From Cellvibrio sp. 79 (lineage in GTDB: Bacteria > Pseudomonadota > Gammaproteobacteria > Pseudomonadales > Cellvibrionaceae), in contig MVDH01000003.1 of NCBI GenBank assembly GCA_003056245.1, positions 1,691,497 through 1,755,496 of the forward strand: DNA of 64,000 nt. The letters are read 5' to 3'. The position numbers were made by a program, and so were the translations under genes. Shown here piece after piece: positions 51,916-62,056 of this stretch. The notes under the pieces are model-generated. The model made no database searches, had not been told where the DNA came from, and saw only the letters and a list, made by a program, of their open reading frames with translations. Position 1 is the stretch's first letter; each line of letters starts with the position of its first letter.

Positions 51916-52653
51916 ATGGATGAAGTTATCGGCCTCAAAAAAAACGCGCTCGAATCTGAATTGGGATTTGAGTTTACGGTTGCGCGTTCAGCGCGACGGC
52001 GCACGGTAAGCATTGAAGTTCGCGCCGCCAAAGTCGTGATTCGCGCCCCGCTCAATACCGCGAAAACGTTTTTGATGGCATTCCTGCAGCAAAAGGCTGC
52101 ATGGGTCAGGGCCAAAATTGCCGAGCAGCAAACGCTGATTGGGTCATTGCCCCCTGTACCGGACTACACGCAGGGAACTGGTATTGCGTTTATGGATGAG
52201 ACCTTGCGTCTGGTATTGGGCCGCGGCCCGCGCGCCGCTATTGCGCGGGTAGGGCAGGAGTTACACCTGATTTTATCGACCCGTGTGCGCATGACCGAGC
52301 AGGAGCAAATTCGTGCTTTACTGGCGCGCTGGTACCAACAACAGGCGTTGCAAATCCTCACGCGTAAAACGGCGGAATTGTGCGCGCGCGCCGGTTTGCT
52401 ATTCAGCTCGGTAAACGTTCGGGCGACTCGCTCTAAATGGGGGCATTGCACCAGCAAAGGCGCAATCCAATATAACTGGCAGATACTGCTGGCCCCGGAA
52501 GCTATAGTCGATTATCTTGTCGCCCACGAAGTCAGCCACCTGCGCCACCAGAATCACAGCGCCGATTTCTGGGCATTAGTCACTGCCCTTTGTCCCAGTT
52601 GCAAAACTGACAGGGCCTGGCTTAAAGCCAACGGCGCACGGCTGTGTTTGTAA
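51916..52653 (+). CDS. YgjP-like zinc metallopeptidase (DUF45/M48-type)
   Basis: A 245-residue putative zinc protease. The HExxH site is in 'VAHEVSHLRHQNHSADFW', preceded by 'ATRSKWGHCTSKGAIQYNWQ', a constant block of the YgjP / DUF45 (WLM-like) family. The N-terminal part 'FTVARSARRRTVSIEVRAAK' is also family-typical. The protein is cytoplasmic, with no signal. It is probably co-transcribed with the MBL gene. Confidence 0.9.
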   Translation: MDEVIGLKKNALESELGFEFTVARSARRRTVSIEVRAAKVVIRAPLNTAKTFLMAFLQQKAAWVRAKIAEQQTLIGSLPPVPDYTQGTGIAFMDETLRLVLGRGPRAAIARVGQELHLILSTRVRMTEQEQIRALLARWYQQQALQILTRKTAELCARAGLLFSSVNVRATRSKWGHCTSKGAIQYNWQILLAPEAIVDYLVAHEVSHLRHQNHSADFWALVTALCPSCKTDRAWLKANGARLCL

Positions 52654-52683
52654 TTCGAAAGCAAAACTCCAAAGGCAATCAGC

Positions 52684-53067
52684 ATGAATGACACTACCGC
52701 AATTGAACCCCTGGGTGATGATCCCGCCGAAAACCTCGACCGCTTTATTGTTGAAGCTATGGAGCTTGGCTGTGTCTGGGGGCTGCAAGGGCCGGATGGC
52801 TGGGCGCTGAGCGCCTCGGAAGATCATGACGATGTGGATGTAATGCCGTTCTGGTCGCAAGAATCTTTTGCCCGCACACATTGCGTGGATGACTGGAAAA
52901 ATTATCACCCGGTTCCGGTTGATCTGGAGGAATTCCTCGAGGATTGGTTGCCTGGCATGCATGAAGATGTACTGTTAATCGGTATTAACTGGAATGAGGA
53001 TCTGGACGGTGAAGAAATTGAACCGCTGGATTTGCTAGAAGAATTTGAGGCTGAAATGGGTGATTAA
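52684..53067 (+). CDS. DUF2750 family protein
   Basis: A 127-residue acidic cytoplasmic protein. 'RFIVEAMELGCVWGLQGPDG', 'VMPFWSQESFARTH' and 'YHPVPVDLEEFLEDWLPGM' match DUF2750, a family of unknown function. The C-terminus is very acidic ('ENEDLDGEEIEPLDLLEEFE'-like composition). It follows the metallopeptidase by 30 bp on the same strand and converges with the next gene. Confidence 0.85.
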   Translation: MNDTTAIEPLGDDPAENLDRFIVEAMELGCVWGLQGPDGWALSASEDHDDVDVMPFWSQESFARTHCVDDWKNYHPVPVDLEEFLEDWLPGMHEDVLLIGINWNEDLDGEEIEPLDLLEEFEAEMGD

Positions 53068-53091
53068 TGATCATCCATTCCCAAACAGTTT

Positions 53092-53466
53092 TTAATAAAA
53101 GGCTTCGCGCGATACATCCTGATCATCCCCGTCATCGCCAATTAAATGCATGTGCAGCAGATCAATTTCGTATTTTTTGCAGTAGTCGTTGAGTTGTTTC
53201 AGGCTTTCGGTTCCAGGCGACAGGCTATACCAACAGTTGGTGGTTTCATCGTGCAGCGCGAGGACAAATTCCAATTGGCCGGGAACCATTTTGCGCGATA
53301 AATGACTGAATATTTTGCGCTGTAATTGCAACACGGAAAAATTAAAATCAGCGCACAAGCGCATAAGTTGCGGGTAATGGGATTCGCGCCGGTCATGAAA
53401 ACGAATTTCACGGCTTCCAAATAAATCATCCGGATTGATTAATTGTTTTTGGGGTGAGTTCAACAT
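53092..53466 (-). CDS. Hypothetical protein of unknown function
   Basis: I do not recognise this 124-residue soluble protein. It has no signal peptide or membrane span. Mixed alpha/beta composition: 'RLCADFNFSVLQLQRKIFSH', 'LEFVLALHDETTNCWYSLSP', 'LNDYCKKYEIDLLHMHLIGD'. Its ATG overlaps the stop codon of a short broken frame upstream (ATGTTGA), which suggests the two were once translationally coupled. GC content is ordinary. Confidence 0.65.
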   Translation of the reverse strand: MLNSPQKQLINPDDLFGSREIRFHDRRESHYPQLMRLCADFNFSVLQLQRKIFSHLSRKMVPGQLEFVLALHDETTNCWYSLSPGTESLKQLNDYCKKYEIDLLHMHLIGDDGDDQDVSREAFY

Positions 53467-53615
53467 AAATCAGTCATGGTAATAACACTGATAAGCTGAC
53501 CATCAATGGCAAAAAATGCAGTGTGCGAATCCGGCAACTGCCCGCTGGGCGGGTCGTAAAAACATAAAACCTGGCCTTGGTCCTTACACGAAAATGCGGT
53601 GTCCGGTTAGTTCAT
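53460..53615 (-). pseudogene. Small gene broken by an early stop codon
   Basis: On the minus strand an ATG at 53615 reads ATG AAC then TAA, after which the same frame stays open for 48 sense codons to a TGA at 53460. The product would include 'CKDQGQVLCFYDPPSGQLPD' and 'HTAFFAIDGQLISVITM', which has balanced, protein-like composition. The TGA overlaps the ATG of the next gene as ATGTTGA, a classic coupling layout. The best reading is a small gene silenced by a nonsense codon at position 3, or started by an unusual codon. No family is recognised. Confidence 0.45.
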
Positions 53616-53772
53616 TATTTTAAGGTGTTTGTTTATTGCACCAAAATAAGATTAGCCAGTTAAAAGCGAGCGGATTAGATCACAGAGTTGTTACAACGAG
53701 GGTGCAGCTAATTCACAGTTTTCGGCTTATAAGGTTATTATCAGCCACATATTTTTCAGGAAACGCACCGAA

Positions 53773-54264
53773 ATGGCTAAAATTTCTTCAAATTTATCAT
53801 TGGTATGGACTCGGCTTTTTTTTATAACTGTTTGTTTATTGCTCGCGAGTTGCGCCAGTTTGCAACCAAAGCTGGAGCAACCCACGGTTAAAGTTGCCGG
53901 ATTGCAGTTGCTTCCTGCCCAAGGGTTTACCCAGCCGATTGAAGTCAGTTTGTTGATCGCCAACCCTAATGATCGCGATTTATCCCTGCGTGGGATTTCC
54001 TACACGGTCGGGATTGAAAATTTTGATGTGCTCAGCGGTGTGAGCAACGAGTTGCCGCTGCTGACCGCCTATAAAGAAACGCCAGTAAAAGTAGTCGTAA
54101 GCGCAAATGTCATTCAACTGGTGCGTTTGCTGGAGCATTTCAGCCGCACCGGTGTGCGTGAGGAAGTGAATTATAATTTTTCCGCAAAACTGGATTTCAG
54201 TGCCTGGTTGCCCGCGTTGCGCGTTAATGAAAAAGGCGCGATTCCACTCGCGACTAAAAAATAA
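53773..54264 (+). CDS. LEA type 2 (WHy domain) lipoprotein
   Basis: A 163-residue lipoprotein. Signal and lipobox 'FITVCLLLASCASLQPK', with lipid Cys near residue 28. The mature part is an LEA14/WHy-type beta-sandwich: 'GFTQPIEVSLLIANPNDRDL' and 'LRGISYTVGIENFDVLSGVS' carry the NPN motif of the family. Bacterial members are linked to stress tolerance, mostly by analogy with plants. It stands 82 bp before parC on the same strand. Confidence 0.88.
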   Translation: MAKISSNLSLVWTRLFFITVCLLLASCASLQPKLEQPTVKVAGLQLLPAQGFTQPIEVSLLIANPNDRDLSLRGISYTVGIENFDVLSGVSNELPLLTAYKETPVKVVVSANVIQLVRLLEHFSRTGVREEVNYNFSAKLDFSAWLPALRVNEKGAIPLATKK

Positions 54265-54346
54265 AAAAGCGCAAATTATTATCGATGGTTTTCAGACCAT
54301 TTGCTGTTAACGAATTAATCTGAATTTTGTTTTATCAGGATGTTAA

Positions 54347-56605
54347 ATGAGTGACGAAATAACCCTGCCCGAAGCTGATGAGCGTATTGCGCTCAAGGAC
54401 TATACCGAGAAAGCCTATCTCGATTATTCCATGTATGTCATTCTCGACCGCGCCCTGCCGCACATCGGCGACGGTCTCAAACCGGTTCAGCGCCGCATTG
54501 TGTATGCGATGAGTGAATTGGGTTTAAAAGCGAGTGCAAAATATAAAAAATCCGCGCGTACTGTGGGCGATGTGATCGGTAAATTTCATCCGCACGGTGA
54601 TTCCGCTTCCTATGAAGCCATGGTGTTGATGGCCCAGCCATTTTCCTATCGCTACACATTGGTTGATGGTCAGGGCAACTGGGGTTCTCCTGATGATCCA
54701 AAATCATTTGCAGCGATGCGTTATACCGAGTCGCGCCTCACCAAGTACAGCGAGGTATTGCTGGAAGAATTGGGGCAGGGCACTGTCGATTGGCAACCAA
54801 ACTTCGATGGAACGCTTGAGGAACCAATGGTTTTGCCCGCACGCGTTCCTAATGTGTTGCTGAATGGTACTACCGGTATTGCAGTGGGTATGGCGACGGA
54901 TATTCCGCCGCATAACTTGCGCGAAGTGGTAAATGCCTGCGTGCATTTACTGGATAATCCTAACGCGACAGTGACTGAACTTTGCCAGCACATCCTCGGC
55001 CCGGATATGCCGACCGAAGCAGAAATTATTTCTTCGCGCGATGACATTATCAAAATGTACGAAACCGGCCGCGGTAGTATTCGTATGCGCGCGGTCTGGC
55101 AAAAAGATGAAGAAGGTGGCGATATTATTATCACCGCACTGCCGCATCAGGTAAGTGGTGCAAAAATCCTTGAGCAAATCGCCGCGCAAATGCAGGCGAA
55201 AAAATTGCCGATGGTGGCGGATTTGCGCGATGAATCCGATCATGAAAATCCCACGCGCCTGGTCATCGTTCCACGCTCAAATCGCGTTGACCTTGAACAA
55301 ATCATGCAGCATTTGTTTGCAACTACCGAGCTTGAGCGTACCTATCGTGTGAATATGAACATGATTGGTATCGATGGTCGCCCGGCGGTAAAACCACTGA
55401 ATAAAATCCTTGCCGAGTGGTTGAGTTTTCGCACCGTTACCACGCGTCGCCGTTTGCAATATCGCCTGGAAAAAGTGGAAGAGCGTTTGCTGCGTTTGGC
55501 GGCGTTGATGATTGTGTTCCTCAATGTGGATGAAGTGATCCGCATTATCCGCGAGGAAGAAAATCCCAAGCCGGTCTTGATGAAGCGTTTCAATTTAGTT
55601 GAAATGCAGGCGGAATATATCCTTGAAACCAAATTGCGCCAGTTAGCGCGTTTGGAAGAAATGAAAATCCGCGAAGAGCAAAATGATTTAATCAAAGAGC
55701 GCGATGGTTTACAAAAAATTCTCGATTCAGCCGTGAAATTAAAAAATCTGGTGCGCAAGGAATTATTGCAAGTTGCCGATCAATTTGGCGATGAGCGTCG
55801 CTCCCCCATTGTGGAACGCGCTGAAGCACAAGCGCTGAGCGAAACTGAATTGGTCAGCGCTGAAGCAATCACGGTTGTGATCTCGGATAAAGGCTGGATT
55901 CGCGCCGCCAAAGGCCATGAAGTTGATGCGGCGGGTTTAAGCTACAAAGCGGGCGACAGCTTTAAATTTGCGGTGCAAGGCAAGAGTAACCAGAGTGTCA
56001 TTTTGCTGGATTCTACCGGGCGCAGTTATGCGGTACCCGCGCACAATTTGCCGTCAGCGCGTGGCCAGGGCGAGCCATTAAGTGGCCGTATAAGCCCGCC
56101 CAGTGGCGCCACTTTTGAAGGGGCGTTAATGGGAGTTGAGAGTCAGCGAGTACTGATTGCATCGGATGCCGGTTACGGTTTTGTCGCCAAGCTTGAAGAT
56201 CTGGCCAGCAAAAACAAAGCGGGTAAAGCCTTGCTGACGTTGCCGGACGGGGCATTGGTATTGCCACCGCAATTAATCAACAACCCTGAGTCTGCGTTAT
56301 TGGCAGCTGTCAGCAACGATGGTCGCTTGCTGGTATTTCCGGTAACCGAATTGCCCGAACTGGCTAAAGGCAAGGGCAACAAGATCATGAGCATTCCGGG
56401 GGCCAAGGTCGTAAGCCGTGAAGAGTTTGTGGTGGCTCTCAATGTTATTCATCCGGGCCAGTTGCTCACGCTCTATTCGGGTAAGCGCCACATCACCCTG
56501 AAAGCATCTGATCTGGAGCATTACAAAGGTGAACGCGGCCGTCGTGGTAACAAATTACCGCGCGGTTTCCAGAAAGTGGATAAGGCAGAAGTCAGCGACA
56601 AGTGA
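54347..56605 (+). CDS. parC: DNA topoisomerase IV subunit A ParC
   Basis: The DNA-cleaving subunit of topoisomerase IV, which unlinks daughter chromosomes. The 752 residues are the usual length. The catalytic Tyr126 is in '[16 protein letters not shown]'. The quinolone-resistance region reads '[20 protein letters not shown]', with Ser86 and Glu90 at the positions equal to E. coli Ser80 and Glu84, that is, unmutated. The C-terminal beta-pinwheel starts near residue 495 ('[19 protein letters not shown]'). parE is not adjacent. Confidence 0.97.
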   Translation: MSDEITLPEADERIALKDYTEKAYLDYSMYVILDRALPHIGDGLKPVQRRIVYAMSELGLKASAKYKKSARTVGDVIGKFHPHGDSASYEAMVLMAQPFSYRYTLVDGQGNWGSPDDPKSFAAMRYTESRLTKYSEVLLEELGQGTVDWQPNFDGTLEEPMVLPARVPNVLLNGTTGIAVGMATDIPPHNLREVVNACVHLLDNPNATVTELCQHILGPDMPTEAEIISSRDDIIKMYETGRGSIRMRAVWQKDEEGGDIIITALPHQVSGAKILEQIAAQMQAKKLPMVADLRDESDHENPTRLVIVPRSNRVDLEQIMQHLFATTELERTYRVNMNMIGIDGRPAVKPLNKILAEWLSFRTVTTRRRLQYRLEKVEERLLRLAALMIVFLNVDEVIRIIREEENPKPVLMKRFNLVEMQAEYILETKLRQLARLEEMKIREEQNDLIKERDGLQKILDSAVKLKNLVRKELLQVADQFGDERRSPIVERAEAQALSETELVSAEAITVVISDKGWIRAAKGHEVDAAGLSYKAGDSFKFAVQGKSNQSVILLDSTGRSYAVPAHNLPSARGQGEPLSGRISPPSGATFEGALMGVESQRVLIASDAGYGFVAKLEDLASKNKAGKALLTLPDGALVLPPQLINNPESALLAAVSNDGRLLVFPVTELPELAKGKGNKIMSIPGAKVVSREEFVVALNVIHPGQLLTLYSGKRHITLKASDLEHYKGERGRRGNKLPRGFQKVDKAEVSDK

Positions 56606-56692
56606 TACTCTGTATACATTCTGCCCAACCTGAAAACCGGGCGGGCAGAACCCCACTGGGTTTCAATAGTAAAAAAATAACCAGGTAGACAC

Positions 56693-56962
56693 ATGTCTAA
56701 AGAAAAACGCAGACACATCCGCACCCCTTTTGCTTGCCGCATTAAAATAGTTCACGATAGTATTGGCGAGTTGCTGGTAAAGACCCGCGACGTTTCTGAC
56801 GGCGGAGTATTTGTTGTACTGGAACCAGAGCAGATTCCACCGATTGGAACTGTGGTGTCCGGCCAGGTTCAGGGCCTGATGGACGATGCACCGGTACTGC
56901 AAATGGAAGTAGTGCGCGTAGAGCCTGTTGGCGTAGGTCTGCGTTTTTTGCAAGACGATTGA
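56693..56962 (+). CDS. PilZ domain protein
   Basis: An 89-residue single PilZ domain, which usually binds cyclic di-GMP. The binding residues are present as 'KRRHIRTPFACRI' (RxxxR) and 'TRDVSDGGVFVVLE' (D/NxSxxG). 'GVGLRFLQDD' ends the barrel. It lies between parC and the very large membrane protein gene on the same strand, 87 bp after parC and 135 bp before the next start. Confidence 0.9.
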   Translation: MSKEKRRHIRTPFACRIKIVHDSIGELLVKTRDVSDGGVFVVLEPEQIPPIGTVVSGQVQGLMDDAPVLQMEVVRVEPVGVGLRFLQDD

Positions 56963-57097
56963 TACCCGTCATATCCTTCAAAGATTAATTTTCCGATAAT
57001 ACCGCTGCAAAGCGCTTCCGTTTTAGTGCTTTCAGATCTGCCCTCTGTATAACCTGAATAATATCGGGGCAGCTCACTGAAAACTGCAGGAGTTCTT

Positions 57098-60000
57098 GTG
57101 TACAAACTCACCTATAAGGGCCAATTTGTCGATGGATTCGATACGGATCAGGTAGTTGGCAACCTGGCCCAGTTATTGAACCTCAAGCCCAAAGCTGTGC
57201 GCCTCGCATTTTTGTCGGAGCGCCCCAGCGTAATCAAAATGCTCGACTCTCCCAGTGAAGTGGAGCGGTGGTGCGCTGCCTTTCAGGAAGCGGGTGTTTA
57301 CCTGGATGTTGTTGGCGTAGATTCACCTGATGCGAGCAGCATTTCCGATCAGATCGAGCTGGAGCTGGAGTTACATCAGCTGGATTTTACCGACGACGAG
57401 CCCGACGAGCGCCTGTACTTGATTCGCAAAGCGCCTGCCATGGATGCTGCTGAGCCGCAAACCTTTGCCAACCAGCCCCTCGCGACGCGCCCCATTGCCG
57501 ATTATCCGGTCAATGAGAATCAGCCATCCGGCGCGAAAGCTGCGACCACCAACGGTAGCCCTGCAAATAGCCATGCAGTGAATGGCCACGATGCCAAGGG
57601 CAAAACGGTTAATGGCAAGCAAGCAAATGGCAGCGCGGTCAATGGTTCCCATCAGAATGGCAAAACCAACGGTACCCATACATCAATTGTTACCGGGACT
57701 GCTGAGCCTATTGATGTTTCGGCGGCGGCGAAGGCTAAAAAATCCGCCCCGGCAGCAAAAGCGCCAGAAGTAAAAGCCTCTGTAGCAGAGATACCTCTGA
57801 CAGAAGTAAAAGAAACGGCGGTTCATAATTTATCGGTGGCCCAAATCGATGCGCTGGCAGCCCAGCAGCTAGTGGATGAGCCAGTAGCAGAGCAAATTAC
57901 TGAAACCGTTCAGGCAGAGACTGCCACCGACGCTAAAAAGACCGCAGCGCAACAAGCAGCGACAAAACAAGCTTCAGTAAAAAAAGTAGCGGCCCAAAGT
58001 GCTGCGGTAGAAAACGTTTCTAGCGCGAGCGAAGACGCTCCAGTTGCAAAAGTTTCTCCCGGGCAACAATTTGTAGAACAACCATCACCCGTTGATGAAG
58101 CGCTGGACGAACGTCAACGCGAAGAGCTGTTCGATGAAGAGAATCTGGATATTCCGCAGGTCGATGATGAATGGTTAACTGAAGAAGAGTTGGCCCTGCG
58201 CGAAGCGCAACTTGCAGAAGATGTTGACGACGAGTTGCATGAGGATGTTAATTTCCACAAGTCCCATTTTGTGTGGGGCATGTTGGTAATCCTGTTGGCA
58301 ATTATCGTAACGGCAGGCACGATCCTTTGGTTAAAACGCTCCAGCTGGACACCGGTTTCCGTCGCTCCACAAGAGTTAAAAATTAATGATGCGATAGCAT
58401 CGTCATCGTTATTTGGTTTGTTGCATGCCGATGTTGATCGCTTGCAATTGCTTTCTCCAACCACCGATGTATTCGCCCATTTTGCCGAACCCAAACCCGG
58501 ATTCTGGGATGGCCTTACCAAAGCCGGTATTGATGTGAGGCAGCAAGTGAACGATGCCTGGTTAGGTGTCTATGGACAAAACGGCCAAAGTAAAAGCCTG
58601 TGGGTATTGCAGGGGAATTTTCCCGCTGACGCATGGCGCGAATGGCTAAAAAAAAATTACATTATTGATAGCGACAGCCCCGAAGGACTTATTTTCTCCA
58701 CAATGGATGAGTACACCTGCGAAAAATCGCCGGTGTTGTCTGCAAGTATCAGTAATAACCAGATAGCGCTGGGAGCGCCGGAACTGGTTGCTGCGTTTAA
58801 TGGCCGTTTGCAAGCGGGCGCTGCCGCTGAGAGAAATCTTGAAACCTGGACGAAGGGATACAACAACCAAATGATCTCCGCCGTCCTGTTTCAACCAGGG
58901 CAGCTGCCGGAGGGATCTGCCGCAATGGCGCTGGGAAAGTTGTCGCTGGCGGCAGAGCCTATTCAGGGAATTTATCTCGGGCTTGAGCCAAAATCTTTTC
59001 CTCCTGCGGTGGAATTCAATGCAATTATTGCGAGCAATGATCAGCAATTTATTGCTGATGCATCCAATAAATTAATTGCAGCGACATCTGTTGCGAAAAC
59101 GACTATCGCTACCGATTGGCCGGAAACCCTGCCGTTCTATGAGCGCATGAAAATTGCGCACGACACTAATCAGGTGCGTGCCTCGCTCAATATGGATGAG
59201 CAGGCGTTAACGAGCTTACATCTTTGGTCTTCATCCCTGCTGAGTCGCGCATTTGGTGTAGACAATGCAGCACCGGTTGTCGATGGTGAGCGCCTGGAAA
59301 CCAACCCTGCGCAATTCGTTACCTTGCCATCAAGCGAGTTGCCGCCTTTTGCAACTGCAAAACATTTCAACGAAGCATTTATTGCACAGACATCGTCAGG
59401 TCCTTTCGGGATTGGTATTCGCACCGTTGAACAAACGGACCAGGGTGTTGAAATTAATCTGGACGTAAACGCATTTAATTTGCCGAACCTGGGCAAAGAA
59501 AGTGACAGCGTTGCACTGCGTATTACCGATATCGTTGATCATCAGGACCAATCATTAATTCCAGCGTCCACTGGTTGCGCTGGCGGTATAAAGCAGCCGA
59601 GTAATGTCAATCTCGTGTATCAAGGCAATGCGATGGAAAATGGCCAGGCTGTTAGTTTTACCGGCTTGCAAGGCGCAAAAAAAATTATCCTTCCTGCCGG
59701 TATTGCATTAACCAGCGTTGGCGCAGTTAAAGGTGTAATCACACAGCAATTGCCGGTGGATGTGGAACGCGTAAACCTGAATGGTCCTCTTGCAGGAAAA
59801 ACCATTGATACCCAAGGCGTGCAGATTCGTTTTCTGTCATCGGGTCCCAGTCGTTTGTATTTTCAGGTTAGCGGTAATACTGCAGCGTTGCTGCAAGTGA
59901 ATGCACTCAATGAAGATGGCAAACCACTTGCAAGTATCAATGCCATGCGCGGCAATAATTTTTATGATGCGGGCAAAACCATCAGTATCGATTACCAGGG

Positions 60001-60868
60001 CAAAATTGCAGCGGCGGAAATTATCGTTGCCAGCAAATTGGAAAATAAAAAATACGAATTCAGTGTCGCGCGTTTGTTTCCGCCCGCTAAACCATTTCTG
60101 GTGGAAAAATCCGAGCCTGTGCGTTTGACGGCAACGGCCTTGCCGGCATTGGAAAAAGATTCCCCACCCAATGATGTGGTTTATCCCTATCAGTCCCCCA
60201 AACAAACAATTGCGGCGGGACCGGCGTTAATTGCGTTAAATGAATTGAATCTCGTTGGCGGGCATTTTTCGCTGTTGGCTGATGTGTATACACGTAGCTC
60301 CCATCCGCTGGCAGGCCAATTAAGCGCAGTGCGTTTGGTCATTAGTGAAATTGAGGATTCTGCCGGTAATTTACATTCAGTTAATCATCAAATGCCAATT
60401 GCGATGGAGCACATGGGTGGCGGTTGGGTAAATGGCAAATATGAACCTGATCCCGCGCGTCCCTGGTTGCGTGGACAAATAGAAATGCGCGAGCGCCCGC
60501 TGGAGCAGGGTGATGCCGTCGCCTTGTGGGGCAAGATGGTATTTTTAGCCACTGAAGATCCAATCTCAATCAAAGTGCCGTTCCAGTTTGGTATGCAGTG
60601 GAATAGCAACGAAGGTGTTTTAAAATTGCGCCGCTGGGAAGCGGGTCGTTTGGTATTTGATGTGGAAGGAAACTTTCCGGATCTGATGGCGGTAAAGGCA
60701 TTGGATGACACCGGCACAGTCGTTAGCCAGCCGGCAGAGTTGCGCACCAGTTTTGGCAAAAATACTATCGAGCTGGATGTAAAACAAATTCCCGAAACGA
60801 TCGAATTTAATCTCGCACGCACGCAAAAGCCAAAAGAGTTTCCGGTGGAGATTCGTGTGTTGCAATAA
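57098..60868 (+). CDS. Very large single-span membrane protein of unknown function
   Basis: A 1256-residue protein I do not recognise. Residues 1-75 are a small cytoplasmic domain ('YKLTYKGQFVDGFDTDQVVG', 'RPSVIKMLDSPSEVERWCAA'). Residues 140-200 are low-complexity and rich in Asn, Gly, Lys and Ser ('VNGHDAKGKTVNGKQANGSA'). Residues 200-385 are Ala/Lys/Glu-rich. One membrane helix spans about 391-413 ('GMLVILLAIIVTAGTILWLK'), leaving about 840 residues in the periplasm with beta-rich repeats. GTG start with AGGAG 5 nt upstream. A polysaccharide deacetylase follows 21 bp later, so a role in envelope or exopolysaccharide is possible but unproven. Confidence 0.75.
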   Translation: MYKLTYKGQFVDGFDTDQVVGNLAQLLNLKPKAVRLAFLSERPSVIKMLDSPSEVERWCAAFQEAGVYLDVVGVDSPDASSISDQIELELELHQLDFTDDEPDERLYLIRKAPAMDAAEPQTFANQPLATRPIADYPVNENQPSGAKAATTNGSPANSHAVNGHDAKGKTVNGKQANGSAVNGSHQNGKTNGTHTSIVTGTAEPIDVSAAAKAKKSAPAAKAPEVKASVAEIPLTEVKETAVHNLSVAQIDALAAQQLVDEPVAEQITETVQAETATDAKKTAAQQAATKQASVKKVAAQSAAVENVSSASEDAPVAKVSPGQQFVEQPSPVDEALDERQREELFDEENLDIPQVDDEWLTEEELALREAQLAEDVDDELHEDVNFHKSHFVWGMLVILLAIIVTAGTILWLKRSSWTPVSVAPQELKINDAIASSSLFGLLHADVDRLQLLSPTTDVFAHFAEPKPGFWDGLTKAGIDVRQQVNDAWLGVYGQNGQSKSLWVLQGNFPADAWREWLKKNYIIDSDSPEGLIFSTMDEYTCEKSPVLSASISNNQIALGAPELVAAFNGRLQAGAAAERNLETWTKGYNNQMISAVLFQPGQLPEGSAAMALGKLSLAAEPIQGIYLGLEPKSFPPAVEFNAIIASNDQQFIADASNKLIAATSVAKTTIATDWPETLPFYERMKIAHDTNQVRASLNMDEQALTSLHLWSSSLLSRAFGVDNAAPVVDGERLETNPAQFVTLPSSELPPFATAKHFNEAFIAQTSSGPFGIGIRTVEQTDQGVEINLDVNAFNLPNLGKESDSVALRITDIVDHQDQSLIPASTGCAGGIKQPSNVNLVYQGNAMENGQAVSFTGLQGAKKIILPAGIALTSVGAVKGVITQQLPVDVERVNLNGPLAGKTIDTQGVQIRFLSSGPSRLYFQVSGNTAALLQVNALNEDGKPLASINAMRGNNFYDAGKTISIDYQGKIAAAEIIVASKLENKKYEFSVARLFPPAKPFLVEKSEPVRLTATALPALEKDSPPNDVVYPYQSPKQTIAAGPALIALNELNLVGGHFSLLADVYTRSSHPLAGQLSAVRLVISEIEDSAGNLHSVNHQMPIAMEHMGGGWVNGKYEPDPARPWLRGQIEMRERPLEQGDAVALWGKMVFLATEDPISIKVPFQFGMQWNSNEGVLKLRRWEAGRLVFDVEGNFPDLMAVKALDDTGTVVSQPAELRTSFGKNTIELDVKQIPETIEFNLARTQKPKEFPVEIRVLQ

Positions 60869-60889
60869 TGTGGGGATGATGTACTTGCT

Positions 60890-61954
60890 GTGAAATGTAT
60901 TCGCTGGTTTTTGTTGCTACTCGTTATTTGTTCAATTCCTTCCCGCGCGGCAGTGGTGTTGCTCTACCATCATGTGAGTAACACCACACCGAAATCCACC
61001 AGCATTAATCCTGAGGCATTTGAAGCCCAGATGGATTACCTGGAAAAAAATCAATTCAATGTAGTCCCCTTACCTGAACTAGTAGAAAAGTTGCGTAAGG
61101 GCACCCCGCTCCCTGATAAAACCGTTGCCATCAGTTTTGATGATTCCTATGCGAGCGTTTATGAGTCTGCTTATCCGCGTTTAAAAAGGCGTGGGTGGCC
61201 TTTTACTTTTTTTGTAAACACGGATTCCGTCAGCACAGCAAAATTATTTGTCAGCTGGGACCAGTTACGTGAGATGGCAAAAAACGGCGTCACTATCGCT
61301 AATCACACCAGCACACATATTCATTTGCCGCGCAAGAATGAAGGCGAAAGTTCGAGTGATTATCGCCAGCGAATTCAAAACGATATTGAACGTGCCCAGC
61401 AAAAAATTAAACAGGAAATTGGATCGGCGCAGATGATACTTGCCTATCCTTTTGGTGAGTACGATGTTGATGTCCAACGCATTGCAAAAAAATTAGGTTA
61501 CATCGCGTTCGGCCAGCAATCCGGTGCGCTTTACGAACAAGGCGATTTGCAAGCGGTGCCGCGTTTTCCTTTTGGCGGCAGCTTCACTGAACTTGATGAT
61601 TTCATCATGAAAGTTAACACCAAACCTATGCCAACCAGCGCAGTACAATTTTATGAAAATAAAAATAAGGAGCTGCAAAGCCTAATCGTTAAGTCCGGCG
61701 ATAAGCCGTGGTTGGTCTTAACGTTAACTGATGAGAGTTTGCTTAAAAAAGTGAATTGTTTTGCCACCGGTCAGGGCCCGATTACGGTTGAAGTTATTGA
61801 TCAGCAATTATGGGTGCAAGCAAAGCAACCGTTAAATACGGGGCGAACCCGCTACAATTGCACAGCGTATGCCGGTGAAAAAGGTCGCTTTTATTGGTAC
61901 ACCCAGCAGTGGCTTGCGACTGATAAAAATGGTAAGTGGACATATAAGGATTAA
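60890..61954 (+). CDS. Polysaccharide deacetylase (NodB domain)
   Basis: A 354-residue exported deacetylase. Signal peptide about 1-21 ('FLLLLVICSIPSRAA'). The NodB domain has 'VLLYHHVSNTTP', the metal-binding Asp pair in 'VAISFDDSYASVYE', His-x3-His in 'IANHTSTHIHLPR', and 'LAYPFGEYDVDVQRI'. This set resembles the N-terminal part of PgaB/IcaB, which de-N-acetylates exported glucosamine polymer. The C-terminal 120 residues are an added beta-rich domain with two Cys ('VNCFATGQG', 'RYNCTAYAGE'). The start is GTG; the ribosome binding site is weak. It follows the giant membrane protein closely. Confidence 0.9.
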   Translation: MKCIRWFLLLLVICSIPSRAAVVLLYHHVSNTTPKSTSINPEAFEAQMDYLEKNQFNVVPLPELVEKLRKGTPLPDKTVAISFDDSYASVYESAYPRLKRRGWPFTFFVNTDSVSTAKLFVSWDQLREMAKNGVTIANHTSTHIHLPRKNEGESSSDYRQRIQNDIERAQQKIKQEIGSAQMILAYPFGEYDVDVQRIAKKLGYIAFGQQSGALYEQGDLQAVPRFPFGGSFTELDDFIMKVNTKPMPTSAVQFYENKNKELQSLIVKSGDKPWLVLTLTDESLLKKVNCFATGQGPITVEVIDQQLWVQAKQPLNTGRTRYNCTAYAGEKGRFYWYTQQWLATDKNGKWTYKD

Positions 61955-61994
61955 TCGAAAATATTCTCCATTAATGGTTTTGAAATAAATAGCA

Positions 61995-62024
61995 AAAACG
62001 GAATCCAACTGGATTCCGTTTTTT
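61995..62024. terminator. Bidirectional terminator
   Basis: A 12-bp stem (AAAACGGAATCC / GGATTCCGTTTT) with an AACT loop and T tract, between the convergent deacetylase and DUF1552 genes. Confidence 0.9.
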
Positions 62025-62056
62025 ATCGATAGTTGTTACTCAAATTACTATTTAAT

